64,000 nt of DNA, from contig NZ_CP134053.1 of the NCBI RefSeq assembly GCF_031583065.1, positions 6,303,001 to 6,367,000 of the forward strand, in the 5' to 3' direction. Below are positions 58,283 through 64,000 of the stretch, piece after piece (within the stretch, counting starts at the first letter, position 1; every line of letters begins with the position of its first letter). The stretch comes from Streptomyces sp. CGMCC 4.7035 (GTDB lineage Bacteria; Actinomycetota; Actinomycetes; Streptomycetales; Streptomycetaceae). The position numbers and the translations under genes were made by a program. The notes under the pieces are model-generated. The model ran no database searches. It saw only the letters and a program-made list of their open reading frames with translations, and had not been told where the DNA came from.

Positions 58283-58702
58283 ATGACCGAGCGCAAGCCA
58301 CCCGGCGTGAGCTTCGAGTCCTTCGCCGACAAACAGATCCGTGACGCCCAGGCACGCGGGGAGTTCGCGAACCTCCCCGGCGCCGGCGAGCCGGCACCGG
58401 CCGTCGCGGAGACGGAGTACGACGAACTGTGGTGGATCAAGCGCAAGATGGCCCGCGAGGGGATCGCGGTCCTGCCGCCGACGCTGGCCCTGCGCAAAGA
58501 GGCAGAGGACACGTTGGCGGCGGCCGCGGTGGCGCCGTCCGAGCGGGTGGTACGGCGGCTGGTCGAGGACCTCAATGTGAAGATCCGCGACATGATGTTC
58601 AAGCCGCCACCCGGACCGCCGCTGGGCCTCAAGCCGTACGACGTCGACGAGGTCGTACGGGAGTGGCGCGAGCGCCGGGCCGCCCGCCCGACGGCGGACT
58701 GA
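58283..58702 (+). CDS. DUF1992 (DnaJC28-like) protein
   Basis: The 139-residue protein fits the DUF1992/DnaJC28 conserved domain. SFADKQIRDAQARGEFANLPGAGEP is the defining signature, followed by WWIKRKMAREGIAVLPPTLALRKE and VEDLNVKIRDMMFKPPPGPPLGL. No J-domain is present. Function is unknown in bacteria; a chaperone-related adapter role is inferred only from name association. Confidence 0.92.
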   Translation: MTERKPPGVSFESFADKQIRDAQARGEFANLPGAGEPAPAVAETEYDELWWIKRKMAREGIAVLPPTLALRKEAEDTLAAAAVAPSERVVRRLVEDLNVKIRDMMFKPPPGPPLGLKPYDVDEVVREWRERRAARPTAD

Positions 58703-58811
58703 GGAGCGCAGGAGCAGCGGGGTCGATCCCGGGACATGGTCCGGGGCCGACCCCGCCTCCATGACCGACGGCTGCGGCTGCCTCGATGGCAGGGACCGAC
58801 GGCTGAGCAGC

Positions 58812-59291
58812 TCACATGTTCAGCAGCCGCTCGGCCGTCGCGCGGTAGTCGCGCAGGGCGAGCCGCAGTTGCTCGGTGTCGGCGGTGGCGTGCGCTTCCT
58901 CGCCGGTGGTCTGCCAGGCGGCCTTCAGGGTGCGCCGCCGCGCGGCCACGGCCTCGTTGACCAGTGTGGCGACCTCCTCCACGACCTGGTCGACCTCCTC
59001 GACGGCGTGCCGCGGCTCGTCGACGAAATCGCCGACGGCGTGCTGCAACCGGAGCTCGTACTTGTCGTACTCCTCGCGCGGCAGCAGCCGTGCCTCCCGC
59101 CGACCGCCGACCGGCCCGGGCTCCGCGACCTCACCGCGCTCGGCCCTGTCGGCCCGGGTCTCGGCCGTCTGCCCACGCTCGCCCGGACCGGTCGGCGCCT
59201 CCGGGGCCTCCCGGGGCTCCTCCATGCCGAACCGTCGTGCTCCGGTCGGCTCACGGCGCTCGGCGTCACCGCCCGGTGTCAGATCGGTCAT
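58812..59291 (-). CDS. Soluble paralogue of the adjacent membrane-anchored helical protein
   Basis: This 159-residue protein has a charged, disordered N-terminal half and a C-terminal helical domain, YELRLQHAVGDFVDEPRHAVEEVDQVVEEVATLVNEAV then LRLALRDYRATAERLLNM. The FVDxPRxAVxExD pattern recurs in the neighbour at 59297, so the two are paralogous. No enzyme motif is visible. Its start follows the neighbour's stop by 5 bases, giving an operon of two. Confidence 0.72.
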   Translation of the reverse strand: MTDLTPGGDAERREPTGARRFGMEEPREAPEAPTGPGERGQTAETRADRAERGEVAEPGPVGGRREARLLPREEYDKYELRLQHAVGDFVDEPRHAVEEVDQVVEEVATLVNEAVAARRRTLKAAWQTTGEEAHATADTEQLRLALRDYRATAERLLNM

Positions 59292-59296
59292 CACCC

Positions 59297-59974
59297 TCAA
59301 CTCCCCTTCACATGCTGCCTGTGGAACGCCCACGGGAGATGGAACCGCCCCTGGGTGCGATGGGCGGCATGCCTGGGCGTCTTCGCCGTCGGGCCGGACG
59401 ACTGCCTCCCGCGCGAGGGGGTCACGAGGTCCTCGAAGAGGACACGGGCGTCCAGCATGGCCGCGCGCATCTCCTCCGTACCCGCGCGGCTCCCGGCCGC
59501 GCCCTGAGCCGGGGCGCCCGCGACCTGGTGCAGTCGGCGATAGCCGCCCAGGTGGTCGGCGTGATACACGGACAGCGCGTCGAGCTGTTCCTCGGAGCGG
59601 CCGCCGTCGGGGTAACCCCGCGCGCCCGCCAGCTCGGCGAGCAGGCGGTCCGCCTCGCTCACCGCCTCCCTCGGGGAGTCGACGAACCTCTCCTGCGCGG
59701 CTGTCCAGCGCGCCGTGTACCGTTCCTGCTCGGCCGCCTCCAGCGGCCGCTCGTGCAGCGAGCCGTACCGCTTCAGCCGTTCGGTGAGTTCGCGATCCGC
59801 GGCCTCGGTGTCGCCGTCGTGCCGAGCCACGGTCCGCTCGTACTCGGGTCCGAAGCGGCTCTCCAGACCTTGTCCGCCGCGTGTGCCCCGCGCGGTCAGG
59901 AACAGGACGGCCGCCGCGGCGACGACGGCGATCGCCACGATCACGATCACAGCGATGATCAAGCCTGTGGACAT
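59297..59974 (-). CDS. Membrane-anchored helical protein of unknown function
   Basis: A 225-residue protein from ATG 59974. STGLIIAVIVIVAIAVVAAAAVLFL is a single N-terminal membrane anchor. The cytoplasmic part contains QGLESRFGPEYERTVARHDGDTEAADREL and then RWTAAQERFVDSPREAVSEADRLLAEL, the same FVDxPRxAVxExD motif as the neighbour at 58812. I know no function for this pair; similar proteins are often CsbD/stress-linked in Streptomyces, which I cannot confirm here. Confidence 0.75.
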   Translation of the reverse strand: MSTGLIIAVIVIVAIAVVAAAAVLFLTARGTRGGQGLESRFGPEYERTVARHDGDTEAADRELTERLKRYGSLHERPLEAAEQERYTARWTAAQERFVDSPREAVSEADRLLAELAGARGYPDGGRSEEQLDALSVYHADHLGGYRRLHQVAGAPAQGAAGSRAGTEEMRAAMLDARVLFEDLVTPSRGRQSSGPTAKTPRHAAHRTQGRFHLPWAFHRQHVKGS

Positions 59975-60152
59975 GGCTGCCTTCCGGTCTCTCGGCCCGG
60001 CGGGCCGTCTTCCGACCGGGTTGCCCCGACGGCCGACGCCAAACGAGCCGCGGGTCACCGACCGGAGGGCACGCAGAGCCGGAGGGCGCACAACCGGAGG
60101 GCACGCATATTCAGTTGCGGGCCAGGTGGGGCCGCTCCGGAGAATGTCCGTC

Positions 60153-62896
<2,744 letters not shown>

Positions 62897-63027
62897 TCAT
62901 CGTGGTCGGTGTGGCCGGTTATGGCCTGTTGAGTACCGATGGGAAGCGGAGATTCCGGGGGTCACCGGGAGATTCTGTGGGGGAGATCTGCATAATCTCT
63001 GGAATTCGGTGGGGAGGGGACCCAAGC

Positions 63028-64000
63028 GTGAACGGAACGAACGGACAGGCCTGCCCGGAGTGCGGGGCGCCACGGCGGCCGGACGGCACGCCGTCGTGCG
63101 GATGCACCCGGCGGGCGTCCGACGCGCTCCGGGACGCGCGTACGGCGGAGGCGGCAGCGGCGGAGGACTTCGATCCGTTGCGGATCAGGCCGTACGTGGG
63201 GCTGGGCGCCCCCACCGTGGACGGCGAAACCGACGCACCGGCGCACGACGCGGCCCCGGACGAGACGATGCGGCTGACGGCCGTGCCGCAGGAGCACACC
63301 CCGGACAGGGCGGCCGCGGCCGAGACGGTATCGCTCGCGGCCGTGCCGGACGGGACGGCGGCGTTCTCGGGCGCCGCCGCAGCGGACGAGACCATGCGGC
63401 TCGGAACCGTACGGGACGTGCCCGGCACCTCCGCGTCGGCGGGCGAGGAGCCACCGGTCCCCAGGCGTCGGCGATGGACCCTCCTGCTGGCGGCAGGTGG
63501 AGCGGTCGTCGCGGTCGTGGCGGCCGCGGGGTTCGCCAGCGGGCTGTTCTCGTACGACCCTCCGGAGCGGAAGGCGGCGCTGCCCCAGGACGTACGGGCG
63601 ACCCTGCCGGAGAAGTCGCCGTCGAGCGGATCGTCGGCACCGGCGGCCCGGGCGTCCGCCTCGGCGTCGGCATCGTCGTCGGCGAGCGGGAAGCCGTCGC
63701 CGAGCGCCAGCGAGTCGCCCTCGCCGTCGAGCACGTCGCCGAGCCCGTCCTCCTCGCCCACGCCGAGCCAGGCGCCGACGACCGCGCCGGCCGGCGGCTC
63801 GCCGTCGCCGACGCCGTCCAGCAGCCACGAGCAGCCCATCGGCCCGGTCCTGCGCCGCGGCGACAACAATGCCGAGGTCAAGGAACTCCAGCTCCGCCTG
63901 ACTCAGATCGGCCTGTACTCCGGCCCCGCCAAGGGCAGGTTCGACAGCCAGGTGGAGAACGCCGTCCGTAATTACCAGTTCTCCCGCGGCATCACGGGAG
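63028..64000 (+). CDS. Membrane protein with zinc-ribbon N-terminus and peptidoglycan-binding C-terminus (partial)
   Basis: The gene starts at GTG 63028 after GGAGGGG and runs off the window. Residues 9-30 form a Cys motif (CPECGAPRRPDGTPSCGC), probably a zinc ribbon in the cytoplasm. A disordered stretch contains two DETMRL units. One membrane helix is WTLLLAAGGAVVAVVAAAGFASGLF, then a Ser/Pro-rich outer linker and a PG_binding_1 domain, LRRGDNNAEVKELQLRLTQIGLYSGPAKGRFDSQVENAVRNYQ. It may report cell-wall state across the membrane; the rest is beyond 64000. Confidence 0.85.
   Translation, partial: MNGTNGQACPECGAPRRPDGTPSCGCTRRASDALRDARTAEAAAAEDFDPLRIRPYVGLGAPTVDGETDAPAHDAAPDETMRLTAVPQEHTPDRAAAAETVSLAAVPDGTAAFSGAAAADETMRLGTVRDVPGTSASAGEEPPVPRRRRWTLLLAAGGAVVAVVAAAGFASGLFSYDPPERKAALPQDVRATLPEKSPSSGSSAPAARASASASASSSASGKPSPSASESPSPSSTSPSPSSSPTPSQAPTTAPAGGSPSPTPSSSHEQPIGPVLRRGDNNAEVKELQLRLTQIGLYSGPAKGRFDSQVENAVRNYQFSRGITG

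Noticed and set aside
58763..58805. GACCGACGGCTG direct repeat
   Set aside because: Two copies of 12 bases in a short convergent gap, too little to argue function.

Overview
The window is 64 kb of very GC-rich DNA with frequent GTG starts, many 4-base stop/start overlaps, two-component systems, 14-helix MFS exporters, FHA, DUF3152 and CGNR proteins. This is the signature of a Streptomyces chromosome (or very close kin). The annotation rests on reading the sequence only; no database search was run.

Layout. 0-11.7 kb is housekeeping: tail of an SDR gene, a MarR regulator, LuxR gene debris, RNase P RNA (rnpB) overlapping the end of an EamA transporter gene, AraC, Uma2, a frameshifted MerR gene, yaaA, eda, an RNase H/phosphatase fusion, a zinc-ribbon protein that appears to start at CTG, a Nif3 protein and a propeller-like protein with a Gln/Pro repeat tail. 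11.7-14.8 kb is an SDR, zinc alcohol dehydrogenase and MaoC hydratase set. 15-20 kb is an ABC exporter with a DesK/DesR-like pair whose kinase and regulator genes are separated by a 5'-truncated GH54-CBM42 arabinofuranosidase gene on the opposite strand. 20-32 kb holds two MFS transporters, an SCP-x type thiolase, a methyltransferase, an amidase, an LLM oxidoreductase and a CGNR/hydrolase/PPOX group. 32-35.6 kb is an OmpR-type response regulator-kinase-lipoprotein operon opposite a DUF3152 protease. 35.6-43 kb is a glycosyltransferase-methyltransferase-QW protein operon, a KstR-type TetR regulator, a candidate structured RNA, and a ferredoxin/aldehyde dehydrogenase/metallo-hydrolase group. 43-50 kb is mostly secreted proteins. 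50-53 kb is a divergent fadA5-cyp125 pair. 53-64 kb holds membrane proteins, an O-methyltransferase and stress- or wall-related hypothetical genes.

The most notable system is a dispersed sterol-side-chain type regulon. A KstR-like regulator (39158-39802) sits beside its own operator-like sequence, and close matches to the mycobacterial KstR pattern TNNAACNNGTTNNA occur in front of the MaoC operon (14836), the SCP-x thiolase (22767), the ALDH/metallo-hydrolase pair (41942) and fadA5/cyp125 (51411, 51542). A second palindrome, CTGAYGGnYCGTCAG, recurs at 27512, 41841 and 51572, with a weaker copy at 14897. The encoded enzymes could together oxidise a terminal methyl to an acid and run the hydratase, dehydrogenase and thiolase steps of beta-oxidation; no acyl-CoA ligase or acyl-CoA dehydrogenase gene is in the window. 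One KstR-like box also faces the glycosyltransferase operon, which I do not know as a KstR target.

A second candidate is a roughly 150-nt structured RNA (39879-40031, minus strand) with its own promoter-like elements, long-range pairing, a UUCG loop and a U-tract end. Other points of interest are copies of one interspersed Streptomyces-type hairpin element inside two coding regions, several gene remnants and several unusual domain fusions.
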